Below, in pieces: positions 16,916 to 25,574 of a stretch of 64,000 bases of DNA; positions within the stretch are counted from its first letter, which is position 1; every line of letters begins with the position of its first letter. The notes beneath the pieces are model-generated. The model had not been told where the DNA came from, did not search any database, and saw only the letters and a list, made by a program, of their open reading frames with translations. Source of the stretch: Streptomyces noursei (GTDB lineage: Bacteria; Actinomycetota; Actinomycetes; Streptomycetales; Streptomycetaceae); the NCBI RefSeq assembly GCF_016917755.1, contig NZ_CP070326.1:8494001-8558000 (forward strand), given 5' to 3'. The translations under genes and the position numbers were made by a program.

Positions 16916-18544
16916 TCAGCCGGCCGGCTGCGGGGCCGCGGTCAGCTGGCCGACGCCGGACCGCACCGCCCAGAAGAAGACCGCCAGCGCGGCGGCGGCC
17001 ACGGCGAGCGAGTCGTAGGGGGCGGGCAGGTGCCCGGAGCCCTTGAAGGTGCCCAGCCAGGACAGCACGGTGAGCCCGACGAGGTAGACCACCAGCCAGG
17101 CGCCGATGCGGAGTTCGGCCCCCAGCGAGCGGCGCGGCCCGGCGCCGTCGTCCTCGATGACCCGCGCGCCGGGCCGCCGCATCCACAGGAAGAGCAGCAC
17201 TCCGGCGAGGACCAGCGGCAGCGCCAGCCGGAGGTGCTGCCACCCCGACCAGTAGACGAACTCGCTGGCCACCACGAAGCTCAGCGGGGCGATCCAGCGC
17301 AGTCCCGGCACCCAGCCGGCGGTGCCGCCGGGCCCGGTGCGGAAGACCGCGACGGCGACCGCGGAGGCGGCGTAGATCAGCAGGTACATGTCGCCCATCA
17401 CGCTGACGATGTCCTGCCAGCCACCGAACGGCAGCAGGAACAGCACGATGACGACGAGGTTGATGACCAGTGCCCGGCGCGGCATGCCGGAACCCTCGTC
17501 GACCTTCATGAAGTAGCGGGGAATGGTGCCGTTCTTGGCCAGCGCGTAGGTGTGCCGGGCGTCGATCGCCACGCCGACGTAGGCCGAACCGCCGGGCGAG
17601 AGCACCGCGTCGGCGTAGAGCAGGCTGGAGAGCCAGTGCAGGTTGAGGATCAGGGCCAGTTGACCGAAGGGGGAGTCGAAGGAGACGCCCTTCCAGCCGC
17701 CGCCGAGGAGGTGTTCGGGGACGGTGAACAGGTAGGCGACCTGGAGCGCGAGGTACATCAGCAGCGCCAGGCCGATGCCGGCGAGGACGGCCCAGGGGAG
17801 GGTGCGGCGGGGCTTGCGGGTCTCGCCGGAGAAGTCCAGCGGCGCCTGGAAGCCGTTGACGGAGTAGACGATGCCGCCGCCGGCCAGCGCGGTCAGGCAG
17901 GCGACGTAGCCGTACGGGGCGAATCCGCCGTGGTCGGTCAGGCGCCCGGAGTGCCAGCCGGAGGCGATCAGGGCGAGCACGGTGGCGATCGGTACGGCGA
18001 TCTTGAAGATCGAGACCAGGGTGTTGAGCCGGGCGAACAGCTTGACCGCGAACCAGTTCAGCGCGGTCAACAGCACGCTCAGCCCACAGGCCAGGGCCAG
18101 CCCGGCGAGGGTGAGGGTGTGGCCGTTGTAGAGGCCGGGGAGGTAGTGCGCGGTGTACTGCATGATCGCGCTGATCTCGGCGGCGGTCCCGCCGACCGAC
18201 AGCAGCACCGACCAGCCGACGAGGGTGCCGACCAGCCGGCCGTTGGCGAACAGCGGCCAGCGGACGGTGCCGCCGCCCTCCGGCCGGGAGGCACCCAGCT
18301 CGATCATGACCAGGGCGACCAGTCCGCACAGCAGGCCCGCTCCGACCCAGGACAGCAGCGCGGCCGGTCCGGCGGTCTGGGCGGCGTACATGGCCGCGAA
18401 CAGCCAGCCGGAGCCGACGATGTTGGAGAAGCCGATGCCGGTCAGCCCCCAGAAGCCCAGGTCCCGCCGCAACCGGCGTTCCTGTGCCTGCACTTCGGGC
18501 GCTGCGCCCCCGCCGAGCTCGCCCGATACCTGACGTTCCGCCAC
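16916..18544 (-). CDS. APC family amino acid permease
   Basis: GTG 18544 (AERQVSGELG after the initiator) has GAGGAGG 8 bp upstream and gives 542 aa. The protein has about 12-13 transmembrane helices. The first, GLTGIGFSNIVGSGWLFAAM, has the APC Gly-x-Gly substrate-binding break. Helix 2 and the following loop contain IELGASRPEGGGTVRWPLFAN. It resembles AspT/YjeM-like basic or general amino acid permeases but the substrate is unknown. It is the second APC permease in the window and is not closely similar to the one at 6395. The upstream ArsR-type regulator gene is in the same orientation after a 108-bp gap. Confidence 0.86.
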   Translation of the reverse strand: MAERQVSGELGGGAAPEVQAQERRLRRDLGFWGLTGIGFSNIVGSGWLFAAMYAAQTAGPAALLSWVGAGLLCGLVALVMIELGASRPEGGGTVRWPLFANGRLVGTLVGWSVLLSVGGTAAEISAIMQYTAHYLPGLYNGHTLTLAGLALACGLSVLLTALNWFAVKLFARLNTLVSIFKIAVPIATVLALIASGWHSGRLTDHGGFAPYGYVACLTALAGGGIVYSVNGFQAPLDFSGETRKPRRTLPWAVLAGIGLALLMYLALQVAYLFTVPEHLLGGGWKGVSFDSPFGQLALILNLHWLSSLLYADAVLSPGGSAYVGVAIDARHTYALAKNGTIPRYFMKVDEGSGMPRRALVINLVVIVLFLLPFGGWQDIVSVMGDMYLLIYAASAVAVAVFRTGPGGTAGWVPGLRWIAPLSFVVASEFVYWSGWQHLRLALPLVLAGVLLFLWMRRPGARVIEDDGAGPRRSLGAELRIGAWLVVYLVGLTVLSWLGTFKGSGHLPAPYDSLAVAAAALAVFFWAVRSGVGQLTAAPQPAG

Positions 18545-18652
18545 GGAACGGCCTCCTCGCCTCGCGATCTGCGCTGGTCAGGACCCTACTCGACATGTTC
18601 GCGCCAGAGGGAGGCCGAATGTTGCGGCAGTGTGAAGCGTGTGGCGACGGCG

Positions 18653-19393
18653 TCAGACGAGCTGCTCGGGGGTGAGGCCGAAGGTCTCGCCGAACCCCCG
18701 GCGCCCGGCGTCGGTGAGCCGGACGACCCGCCGGTACCGACCGTTGCGCAGCCAGTCCAGCGCGAACAGCCGGGCGGTTACCGCGCCGCCGACCGCGCCG
18801 GCGAGGTGGTGGCGCCGCTCGCCCCAGTCGACGCAGTAGCGGACCGCCGAGCGGCGGCGCGGCAGGTGCTCCAACTCCACGCCGAGCGCGGTCAGTCGGC
18901 TGCGGCCGTGGGGCGTCAGGAGGTAGCGGACCGGTGCCTGGGCCGCCTCGGTGCGCTCCTCCTGGAGGATGCCGTCCGCCAGCAGGGCCGCCATCAGCGC
19001 GACGCCGAGGCGACCCGCCAGATGGTCGTAGCACAGGCGGGCGCGCAGCAGGGCCCGGGCGCGGGTGTCGTCGTTCAAGGAGTGCACCGGCAGCGGCCGG
19101 GCGATCAGGGCGAGCTGTTCCAGGGCGCGGGCGACGTCGGGTGTGGCAAGCCGGTAGTAGCGGTGCCGGCCGTCGAGTTCGACGGTGAGCAGCCGTGCCG
19201 CACGGAGCCTGGCCAGATGGCCGCTGATGGTGGAGTTGCTCACCCCGGCCTCGGCGGCCAGGGCGCTGGCGGGCAGCGCACCGCCGCCGGCGAGGGCCAG
19301 CAGCACCTTGGCCCGGGAGGGGTCGCCGATCGCGGCGGCGACCTCGGCCACATCGGTCTCGGTGCGGGCTTCGAGCTGCGTCCGGGCGTCCAT
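18653..19393 (-). CDS. ArsR-type helix-turn-helix transcriptional regulator
   Basis: ATG 19393 (MDARTQLEARTETDVA) gives 246 aa, about twice the size of a minimal ArsR protein. The N-terminal winged helix (about 15-95) has GDPSRAKVLLALAGGGALPAS, then LAAEAGVSNSTISGHLARLR and the wing LDGRHRYYRLATPDVARAL. The C-terminal half (about 110-246) contains a second winged-helix-like segment, as in the PadR-like longer members found in actinobacteria; no metal-binding ELCVCDL motif is present, so it is probably not a metal sensor. It diverges from an MFS exporter, with repeated GAACG(T/C)TTCG boxes between them, and most likely represses that exporter. Confidence 0.85.
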   Translation of the reverse strand: MDARTQLEARTETDVAEVAAAIGDPSRAKVLLALAGGGALPASALAAEAGVSNSTISGHLARLRAARLLTVELDGRHRYYRLATPDVARALEQLALIARPLPVHSLNDDTRARALLRARLCYDHLAGRLGVALMAALLADGILQEERTEAAQAPVRYLLTPHGRSRLTALGVELEHLPRRRSAVRYCVDWGERRHHLAGAVGGAVTARLFALDWLRNGRYRRVVRLTDAGRRGFGETFGLTPEQLV

Positions 19394-19410
19394 ACCGCGA
19401 CCGTACGGCG

Positions 19411-19515
19411 CGAACGCTTCGCCAACCAGCGAAACGTTCTCGCGCGCGGAAACGGACGGGCGGACGGCTTGACCGCCGTGCGCACCACCCCGCCCCGTGG
19501 CCAGAACGTTTCGCC
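19411..19515. promoter_or_regulatory. Three repeated boxes in the regulator/exporter divergent promoter
   Basis: GAACGCTTCGCC (19412-19423), AGCGAAACGTTCT (19428-19440) and AGAACGTTTCGCC (19503-19515) are copies of one element. The second is inverted relative to the others: CGAAACGTTCT at 19430-19440 is an exact reverse complement of 19503-19513. They lie in the 156-bp gap between the ArsR-type gene and the MFS exporter and are likely binding sites for that regulator. Confidence 0.6.
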
Positions 19516-19549
19516 GGGGGCCGCAACGATCCGGCCCGACACTGACCGC

Positions 19550-20941
19550 ATGACGACGATCAACACCTCCGCCCCGGCCCCGGCTCGCACCGGCCGCGCC
19601 TCGCCGCTCCCCCTGGTGGCCGTGTGCCTGGGCTACTTCCTGGTCATCCTCGACGTCACCGTGGTGACCGTGGCACTGCCGGACCTGGACCGTGCACTGG
19701 GCGCCGGGGTGACCGGGCTGCAGTGGACGGTGGACGGCTACACCCTGGTGTTCGCCGGGCTGCTGCTGTTCTGCGGCGGGCTGGCCGACCGGTTCGGCGG
19801 GCGGACGGTGTTCCTGGCGGGGCTGGCGGTGTTCGCGGCGGCCTCGGCCGGGTGCGCGCTCGCCCCGTCGGTCGCGGTGCTGGTCGCGGCCCGGCTGGTG
19901 CAGGGCGTCGGCGCGGCACTGCTGGTGCCCGCGTCGCTGGCGCTGCTGCGGGCCGCTTATCCGGAACCGGCCGCGCGGGCCCGGGCGTTCGGCGTCTGGG
20001 GCGCGATCGCCGGAATGGCCGCCGGGGCCGGGCCGGTGCTCGGCGGGGTGCTGGTCGCCTCGTTCGGCTGGCGCGCGGTGTTCCTGGTGAACCTGCCGGC
20101 CACGCTGGTCGCCCTCGTGCTGACGATTCGTCACATACCGCGCTCCCCCGCCGGACCACGCCGCGGCGGCCTGGACGTTCCGGCCCAGACCGCCGCGGCG
20201 GTGAGCGTCGCCGCACTGGCCGCGGGCTGCATCGAGGCCGGCGCCCCGGGGCACCCGCGCGCCGTCGTCCTCGGCGCGTTCGCCGTCGCGGTGCTGGGCC
20301 TCGCCGCGTTCGTGTTCCTGGAACGCCGCGCGCCGGCGCCGATGCTGCCGCTCGCCCTCTTCCGCGGCCGGGCCTTCACCGCCGCCACGCTCGTCGGCGT
20401 CCTGCTCAACACCGGCTTCTACGGGCTGCTGTTCCTCGCCCCGCTCTACTTCGAGCGGGTCCAGCACTACAGCACGCTGCGCACCGGCTTCGCGCTGCTG
20501 CCGGCCGTCGGCCTGTTGGCGGTCGGCTCCGCGCTGGGCGGGCGCCTGACCGCCCGCACGGGGCCGCGGCCTCCGATGGTGGCGGGCCTGGTCATCGGGG
20601 CGGCGGGCCTGGCCGGCTGGCTGTGCGCGGGACCAGGTACGCCCTATGCGGCGCTGGTCGGCCCGATGGCCGCGGCCGGTTTCGGGACCGCGCTGACCAT
20701 GCCGTCCGCCACCGCGGCGGTGATGGAGTCCGCCCCCGGCGAACGGGGCGGCGCCGCGGCCGCGGTGTTCAACGCCGCCCGCCAGTTGGGCAGCGTCCTC
20801 GGTGTGGCGGTCTTCGGCACGCTGACCGCCGGCGGGTTGATGCCGGGGTTGCACACCGCGGCCATGGTGGGCGCCGCCGGGTTCCTGGTCGCGGCCCTGC
20901 TCACGGCACGCTGGGCACCCGGCACGGCCCGCGCGGCCTAG
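19550..20941 (+). CDS. MFS drug/metabolite exporter, DHA2 (14-TMS-type) family
   Basis: ATG 19550 (MTTINTSAPAPARTG) gives 463 aa. Helix 1 and the following loop show LGYFLVILDVTVVTVALPDL, the DHA2 motif D1 (LDxTVVNVALP). LADRFGGRTVFLAGL is MFS motif A and WRAVFLVNLPATLVALVL is motif C/D-like. These proteins export drugs or natural products in exchange for protons. The substrate is unknown. Divergent from the ArsR-type repressor, with shared operator-like repeats, so it is probably induced by a small molecule that releases that regulator. Full length and intact. Confidence 0.88.
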   Translation: MTTINTSAPAPARTGRASPLPLVAVCLGYFLVILDVTVVTVALPDLDRALGAGVTGLQWTVDGYTLVFAGLLLFCGGLADRFGGRTVFLAGLAVFAAASAGCALAPSVAVLVAARLVQGVGAALLVPASLALLRAAYPEPAARARAFGVWGAIAGMAAGAGPVLGGVLVASFGWRAVFLVNLPATLVALVLTIRHIPRSPAGPRRGGLDVPAQTAAAVSVAALAAGCIEAGAPGHPRAVVLGAFAVAVLGLAAFVFLERRAPAPMLPLALFRGRAFTAATLVGVLLNTGFYGLLFLAPLYFERVQHYSTLRTGFALLPAVGLLAVGSALGGRLTARTGPRPPMVAGLVIGAAGLAGWLCAGPGTPYAALVGPMAAAGFGTALTMPSATAAVMESAPGERGGAAAAVFNAARQLGSVLGVAVFGTLTAGGLMPGLHTAAMVGAAGFLVAALLTARWAPGTARAA

Positions 20942-20980
20942 GTCGTGCCCCCGCGCGCCCGCGTCGCGCCCCCGCCGTCC

Positions 20981-21235
20981 TTACCCGAAGGCGATCAGTC
21001 CGACGGCCACCACCGCGACCGCCACCGCCCCGACGACGAACGCGAGGATCACCTTGCGCTGCCAGGGCGCCAGCCAGCCGCCTCGCAGGGCGCCGCCCAT
21101 CCGCCCGTACTGCTCGATCCGCCCCATCGGCGTGAGCGGCTCGGTCGCGCCCTGCGGCATCCCGCTGGTCCAGTCGGGGCCGGCCTGCGGATAGCGGCGG
21201 CGCCAGCTCTCGTCCTCCCGCCACGGCAACGTCAT
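20981..21235 (-). CDS. Small single-pass membrane protein, unknown function
   Basis: ATG 21235 (MTLPWREDESWRRRYPQAGP) is supported by GAGGAG about 7 bp upstream and gives 84 aa. The N-terminal 58 residues are hydrophilic (Trp/Arg/Gly/Pro-rich). The C-terminus is one hydrophobic helix, KVILAFVVGAVAVAVVAVGL, so the protein is a tail-anchored or N-in single-pass membrane protein. No family recognised. The next gene upstream in the same direction (129-bp gap) is the acyl-CoA carboxylase epsilon-like gene. Confidence 0.65.
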   Translation of the reverse strand: MTLPWREDESWRRRYPQAGPDWTSGMPQGATEPLTPMGRIEQYGRMGGALRGGWLAPWQRKVILAFVVGAVAVAVVAVGLIAFG

Positions 21236-21364
21236 GCGTCTGCTCCTCACGGTCGTTCCCGACGGCCGCCTGCCCGTGATCCGCGTCGGCACACCCGCGT
21301 CCGGGGCGGAATCCGCCCGGGACGTCCCGCCCGTCGCGCGAGGGCGCCCTTCCGGCCCCGGTGC

Positions 21365-21598
21365 TCACCCGCAGACCCAGCAGCCCGCCCAGCACGCGGA
21401 GCGGACCTGGTGGTTGCGCAACTGCGGCCCGGTGAGCGCGTCGGGCCGGTGCTCGGCGCCCTGGCCCTCGGCGAGCGCGCGGGCCAGGGCGAGCCGACTG
21501 CACACGATGACGGTGAGCGCGGCCAGCTCCTCGGGATCGGCGCGGCCCCGGACGATGCGCAGCGGCACCTCGGCGGACTCCTCGGGCGGACGGGTCAT
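21365..21598 (-). CDS. Acyl-CoA carboxylase epsilon-like small protein with Cys-rich tail
   Basis: A 77-aa protein. The N-terminal VPLRIVRGRADPEELAALTV matches the core helix of the small epsilon subunit (AccE/PccE) that helps assemble actinobacterial acyl-CoA carboxylase alpha-beta complexes. Usually epsilon genes sit beside a carboxyltransferase beta subunit gene, but none is present here. The usual basic/Trp C-terminus is replaced by SACWAGCWVCG, with three Cys in the last nine residues. That tail is odd for the family and could bind metal, form disulphides or be modified. Function as a true epsilon subunit is uncertain. Confidence 0.6.
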   Translation of the reverse strand: MTRPPEESAEVPLRIVRGRADPEELAALTVIVCSRLALARALAEGQGAEHRPDALTGPQLRNHQVRSACWAGCWVCG

Positions 21599-21793
21599 AC
21601 CGCCGACGCTAGGAGCGGGTGGCGGCGGCGGCCCGGCGGCCTGCGCCGTTCGGCGGCCGGGCCGCCTCCGCAGGCGTGATTTCGATGGGCCCGGCCGTGT
21701 TGTTCCCGGCCGCCGCCGGGCGGGCGGCGAGGATCGCGCGCAAATAGGGGCACGCACACCGGCGGCGGATGCCGCAGTGGGGAAGGCTGGGCG

Positions 21794-23077
21794 ATGAGAT
21801 CTGAGCGGACCGGCGACGAGCAGGGCCCGGCGCAGGACGGCGGGCGCCGGGGGTTCCTCAAGTACGCGGCGGGGATCGCCGGGGTGGCGGCCGGCGCCGG
21901 GCTGGGCGGCGGCACGGCGGCGGCCGTCCCGGCGGGCCGGACGTCGGCGGAGGGCTCCCCCGACCCGTCGGGCGACGGCCGTCAGCTGCCGCCCGACCGG
22001 GTGCCGTTCCACGGCCACCACCAGGCCGGCATCATCACCCCGCAGCAGCTCTTCGCCGGGTTCGCGGCGTTCGACGTGCTGGTGCAGAACCGGGCGGACC
22101 TGGCGCGGCTGCTGCAGAGGCTGACCGACCACTCCCGGGTGCTGTCCGCCGGGGTGAAGCCGAAGGACGAGCGGACGGCGTCGGAGCCGCAGACCCCGGA
22201 CTCGCTGACCGTCACGGTCGGCCTCGGGGCGTCCCTCTTCGACGACCGGTTCGGGCTGGCCGGGCACAAGCCGCGGCACCTGAAGGCGATGCCGTCCTTC
22301 CCCAACGACCGGCTGGAGCCGGCGCGCTGCCACGGCGACCTCTCGGTCCAGGTCTGTGCGGAGCACCCGGACGCGATCGTGCACGTGCTGCGCGAACTGA
22401 GCCGGGCGACCCACGGCATGCTCCGGCCGCGCTGGCGGATGGACGCGTTCCTGAACCCGTCCCGGCCCTCGGGGTCGCCGCGGAACTTCCTCGGCTTCAA
22501 GGACGGCATCGTCAACCCCGACACCGGGTCGGCACAGGAGCTGGACGACCTGATCTGGGTGACGCCGCCGTGCGGCGAGCCGGACTGGGCCGAGGGCGGC
22601 AGCTATCAGGTGCTGCGGCTGATCCGCTTCCACTCCGAGTCCTGGGACGAGGTGCCGGTGCGGCGCCAGGAGGAGATCTTCGGACGGCACAAGGCGAGCG
22701 GTGCGCCGCTGGGAGGTACCAGGGAGGACGAAGCACCGGACTACCGCAACGACCCGGACGGCCGGACCGTCCCGCTCGACTCGCACATCCGCCTGGCCAA
22801 CCCGCGCACCCGACGCACCGACAAGTCCCGCTTCCTGCGCCGGAGTTACAACTACAACCAGGGGTACGACCGGCACGGGCAGGTGGACCTGGGCCTGGTC
22901 TTCTGCGGCTACCAGCAGAACGTGCAGCGGCAGTTCGCCACCGTGCAGCACCGGCTGCGGCACGAACCGCTGTCCCGCTTCATCACCCCGGAGGGCGGCG
23001 GCTACTTCTTCGTGCCGCCCGGGGTGCGGGACGAGGAGGACTGGTTCGGCGCCCGGCTGATGCGGGACACCCACTGA
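21794..23077 (+). CDS. Tat-exported Dyp-type peroxidase
   Basis: A 427-aa haem peroxidase. The N-terminus has a Tat signal, GGRRGFLKYAAGIAGVAAGAG (RRGFLK), with cleavage expected near residue 45. The GxxDG motif is GFKDG (Asp about 237), the distal catalytic Asp of the family. The proximal haem His is in LDSHIRLANPRT (about H331). The length fits class A/EfeB-like Dyp peroxidases. Partners of an EfeUOB iron system are absent, so a stand-alone secreted peroxidase (dyes, phenolics, lignin-like substrates) is more likely. The gene is convergent with the chitinase exon 2 end, 31 bp away. Confidence 0.9.
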   Translation: MRSERTGDEQGPAQDGGRRGFLKYAAGIAGVAAGAGLGGGTAAAVPAGRTSAEGSPDPSGDGRQLPPDRVPFHGHHQAGIITPQQLFAGFAAFDVLVQNRADLARLLQRLTDHSRVLSAGVKPKDERTASEPQTPDSLTVTVGLGASLFDDRFGLAGHKPRHLKAMPSFPNDRLEPARCHGDLSVQVCAEHPDAIVHVLRELSRATHGMLRPRWRMDAFLNPSRPSGSPRNFLGFKDGIVNPDTGSAQELDDLIWVTPPCGEPDWAEGGSYQVLRLIRFHSESWDEVPVRRQEEIFGRHKASGAPLGGTREDEAPDYRNDPDGRTVPLDSHIRLANPRTRRTDKSRFLRRSYNYNQGYDRHGQVDLGLVFCGYQQNVQRQFATVQHRLRHEPLSRFITPEGGGYFFVPPGVRDEEDWFGARLMRDTH

Positions 23078-23108
23078 CGAGGCGGGTGTCCCGGCGGCGG
23101 AGCGCCGG

Positions 23109-23408
23109 TCAGCAGCTGAGGCGGTCGCCCGGCACGGTGCCGAGGATCTGCACGAAGCGCGTGTAGTTGTCGATCCGGTTCTGCACCTGGCCGGGGTTGC
23201 CGCCGTTGCACTCCAGCGAGCCGTTGATGCTGCGGATGGTCTCGCCGAAGCCGGCGCCGGTGACCATGGCGTTGTGCGCGGTCATGGTGCCCGGTCCGTT
23301 CTGGGTGTTCCAGTACCACAGCGCGGTCCGCCAGGCGACGGCGGCGTCCCGCTCGACGAGGTACGGGTTGTTCAGCAGGTCGATGCCCAACGCGTCGCCC
23401 GCGGCCTT
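23109..23408 (-). CDS. GH19 chitinase, 3' exon (interrupted gene)
   Basis: Encodes the C-terminal 99 residues of a family 19 chitinase, beginning KAAGDALGIDLLNNPYLV and containing AVAWRTALWYWNT and the Cys-stabilised end (SLECNGGNPG, GDRLSC). It has no start codon of its own. Joined after residue 153 of the 5' exon (25575-26033) it gives a complete 252-aa catalytic domain: FNY directly followed by KAAGDALG is the expected uninterrupted sequence of Streptomyces GH19 enzymes. The two exons are separated by the group II intron at 23409-25574, so production of active enzyme depends on RNA splicing. Confidence 0.85.
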   Translation of the reverse strand, partial: KAAGDALGIDLLNNPYLVERDAAVAWRTALWYWNTQNGPGTMTAHNAMVTGAGFGETIRSINGSLECNGGNPGQVQNRIDNYTRFVQILGTVPGDRLSC

Positions 23409-23471
23409 GTTGGGTCGATCCGGGGCGCTCTGCCAGCGTTGCCGCTGGTGAGTTTCCCCGGACCGCCCGCC

Positions 23472-23505
23472 GAACCCGGCGTGCCCGTCTCCGAGCACCG
23501 GGCTC
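23472..23505 (-). ncRNA. Group II intron domain V
   Basis: A 34-nt hairpin on the minus strand: GAGCCCGGTGCTCG, a GAGA loop, then CGGGCACGCCGGGTTC. It has the catalytic AGC triad in the 5' strand, a GNRA loop and the length and bulge pattern of domain V, the catalytic core of group II ribozymes. Domain VI follows directly toward 23409. Confidence 0.88.
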
Positions 23506-23536
23506 TCCACAAGTCCCATCTGAGTGATCTCCAATC

Positions 23537-24964
23537 TCATGCTGCGACCGTCCAAGGGGTCGGGATGCTGTAGCCGCGGAACCGGTACCGAGTCGTGGTG
23601 ACTTCGGCGGCCTGGTACAGCTGTCCTCTCTCCGAGGCGGGCACCCACCCGCCGCTGCAATACATGCGGCGGAACCCACGGAGCCGCATACCTTTGTGTT
23701 TCCGTCGCGCCCAGATGAAGACCCTCGTCCACGTGTAGTGGCCGAGATACTGGAACGTCGACTTGGACACTCCGGGGCGGAAGTAGGCGGTCCATCCCCG
23801 CAACACCGGGTTGAGCTGGTGCAGCAGGGCGGCCATGGACAAGTGCGTACTCTTGCGGCAGATCTTCTTCACCTTCTCCTTGACGGCCATAAGGGCCTTC
23901 TTGGAGGGGTAGTTGTAGACATGCCGCTTATCTGTTCCCCGCTTGGGGTGGCGCTGGATGTGCCACCCGAGGAAGTCAAATCCTTCGTCGATGTGCGTGA
24001 TGAACGTCTTCTCCTCCGACAGGGTCAATCCCATCGGCGTAAGAACCGAGGCGACCTCGTTGCGCACGGCCTCCGCGTTATCGCGGGTACCTGAGACAAG
24101 CACCAGAAAATCGTCCGCGTACCGGATGAGCCGGTAGTTTCCGAGTCCTCGGTACTTGCGTTTCGCGCGTTCACTTCGGGTCGAGTTCGGGCCCCCGGGC
24201 ATACTGGCTACATGTTCATCCAGTACTGAGAGGGCGATGTTCGCCAGCAGTGGCGAAAGAATTCCTCCTTGCGGAGTGCCTGTGTTGGTGTCTCGTACCC
24301 GACCGTCCTGCGAGAGGATGCCGGATTTGAGGAATGCCTTCACTAGGTCCAGGGCGCGCTTGTCCTTGATCCGATTCCGCACTCGGTCCATCAGGGCCGT
24401 GTGGGAGATCTCGTCAAAGCACGCCTTGATGTCGCCCTCAACCACCCACTCGTAGTGCTTGGTGGTCAACAGGCGCGTCTCAGCGAGCGCATCGTGTGCC
24501 CTGCGATTCGGACGGAACCCGTAGGAGCACGGGAGGAAATCCGCTTCGAAAATAGGCTCCAACACTAGCTTCAGGGCTGCTTGGGCCACTCTGTCCGCCA
24601 CGGTCGGGATGCCCAGCCGGCGCTTCTTGCCATTCGCCTTCGGGATCATCCGTTCGCGTACCGGAACAGGCCGGAAGCTGAAGTCCTTCAGTTGCGACCG
24701 CAGCTTGTCGAGGAAAGCCTCGACCCCTTGCCCGTCCTCGATGGAGCGAACCGTCTTGCCGTCCACTCCCGCCGTACGGGCGCCCCTGTTGCCCTGTACC
24801 CGATCCCACGAAACCAAAAGGAAGGCGGGGTCGGTCACAAGGTTGTACAGATCGTCGAACTTGCGATGAGAATCATCGATTGCCCATTGGTGCAGCTTGG
24901 CCTGGATCTCCAGTACCCGGCGTTCGGCCTTCATCAAGGCCCACTCCAGTGCGTCGGTGTTCAC
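23537..24964 (-). CDS. ltrA: Group II intron reverse transcriptase/maturase
   Basis: GTG 24964 has AGGAGG about 7 bp upstream and gives 475 aa. The RT domain (about 50-345) shows GVDGKTV, the RT-2/RT-3 region (RRLGIPTVADRVAQAALKLV, GFRPNR), CFDEISH, GTPQGGILSPLLANI and the catalytic YADD in LIRYADDFLVL. A maturase (X) domain follows (about 365-455: LSMAALLHQLNPVLRGWTAYF and the Trp/Arg-rich LGHYTWTRVFIWARRKH). There is no C-terminal HNH endonuclease, so mobility would use replication-fork primers rather than second-strand cleavage. Codon use is less GC-extreme than its neighbours, consistent with acquisition. It promotes splicing of its host intron and target-primed reverse transcription. Confidence 0.95.
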   Translation of the reverse strand: MNTDALEWALMKAERRVLEIQAKLHQWAIDDSHRKFDDLYNLVTDPAFLLVSWDRVQGNRGARTAGVDGKTVRSIEDGQGVEAFLDKLRSQLKDFSFRPVPVRERMIPKANGKKRRLGIPTVADRVAQAALKLVLEPIFEADFLPCSYGFRPNRRAHDALAETRLLTTKHYEWVVEGDIKACFDEISHTALMDRVRNRIKDKRALDLVKAFLKSGILSQDGRVRDTNTGTPQGGILSPLLANIALSVLDEHVASMPGGPNSTRSERAKRKYRGLGNYRLIRYADDFLVLVSGTRDNAEAVRNEVASVLTPMGLTLSEEKTFITHIDEGFDFLGWHIQRHPKRGTDKRHVYNYPSKKALMAVKEKVKKICRKSTHLSMAALLHQLNPVLRGWTAYFRPGVSKSTFQYLGHYTWTRVFIWARRKHKGMRLRGFRRMYCSGGWVPASERGQLYQAAEVTTTRYRFRGYSIPTPWTVAA

Positions 24965-25574
24965 CGTCGACCTCCTGGCATTCCAGCATCCGTACTGCTG
25001 ACTTGCTGGCCCCCTTCGCCATGTACGCGCCTTTCGCGCGCTCGGACTACTACGGGGCCTCCGTCCCACGCTGTGACCGTCAGCCGACAACGAGCCTTTC
25101 CACTCTCTGAGTTGGATGCCCAGGCGAATGGAGAGCCACAGGTGGTTCCCACGTTCACTACGAAACCGATTGGCCAGTTAGGTGTCCGGCTATATCCCGA
25201 CAGCATCGCCGTACCTACGCCGCAGACATTCGGCACGGCCTCCCCACCGATGAAAACAGTCGGCTTCGGAGTTGCCCCCTCCAACCACATAGAGACGGCA
25301 CACACTGCAACACGGCCCATATCCACCAGATTTGAGCCGCTGGAACTCTTACGAGACGTCTGACACCGGTTCACTCTCGTTACACCTTCTGACCTCGCTT
25401 GCCCGACCCGCGGCATCTGGTAGTTCTGCCGTGTCCGGGCTTTGTCAGGACTGCTTACCGCCCTCCCCGGCATTCCCCGGATCGGGCTGTCCTCAGCTTC
25501 TGCCGGGCGGCTGCGACCGCCCGACGGCCGGGGTCTTACACCCCAGCTCGGTTAAGTAGCGCCTCGTGGCGCGC

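Larger units (their letters stand above)
23409..25574 (-). mobile_element. Group II intron (retroelement) inserted in a GH19 chitinase gene
   Basis: About 2166 nt, in the same orientation as the host gene. Boundaries come from restoring the chitinase reading frame. The 5' end at 25574 begins GCGCGCCACGAGG (consensus GUGYG, so position 2 is unusual) and the 3' end at 23409 finishes CGACCCAAC (an AY-type end). Before it lie domain VI (stem TCCGGGG/CCCCGGA with CCAGCG-GCAA-CGCTGG) and a clear domain V (23472-23505). The roughly 600 nt between 25574 and the RT start form domain I-III/IV structure. The intron encodes its own reverse transcriptase/maturase, so it is potentially mobile by retrohoming. 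Confidence 0.9.

Noticed and set aside
17030..19549. A 5' extension of the DHA2 exporter frame back to 17030
   Set aside because: The extra 840 residues are antisense shadow of the APC permease and ArsR-type gene; the exporter family starts at ATG 19550.
23409..25574. An IS element or retron as explanation for the reverse transcriptase
   Set aside because: No transposase or terminal inverted repeats; the RT has a maturase domain and lies upstream of a clear group II domain V, and the flanks rejoin to a complete chitinase.
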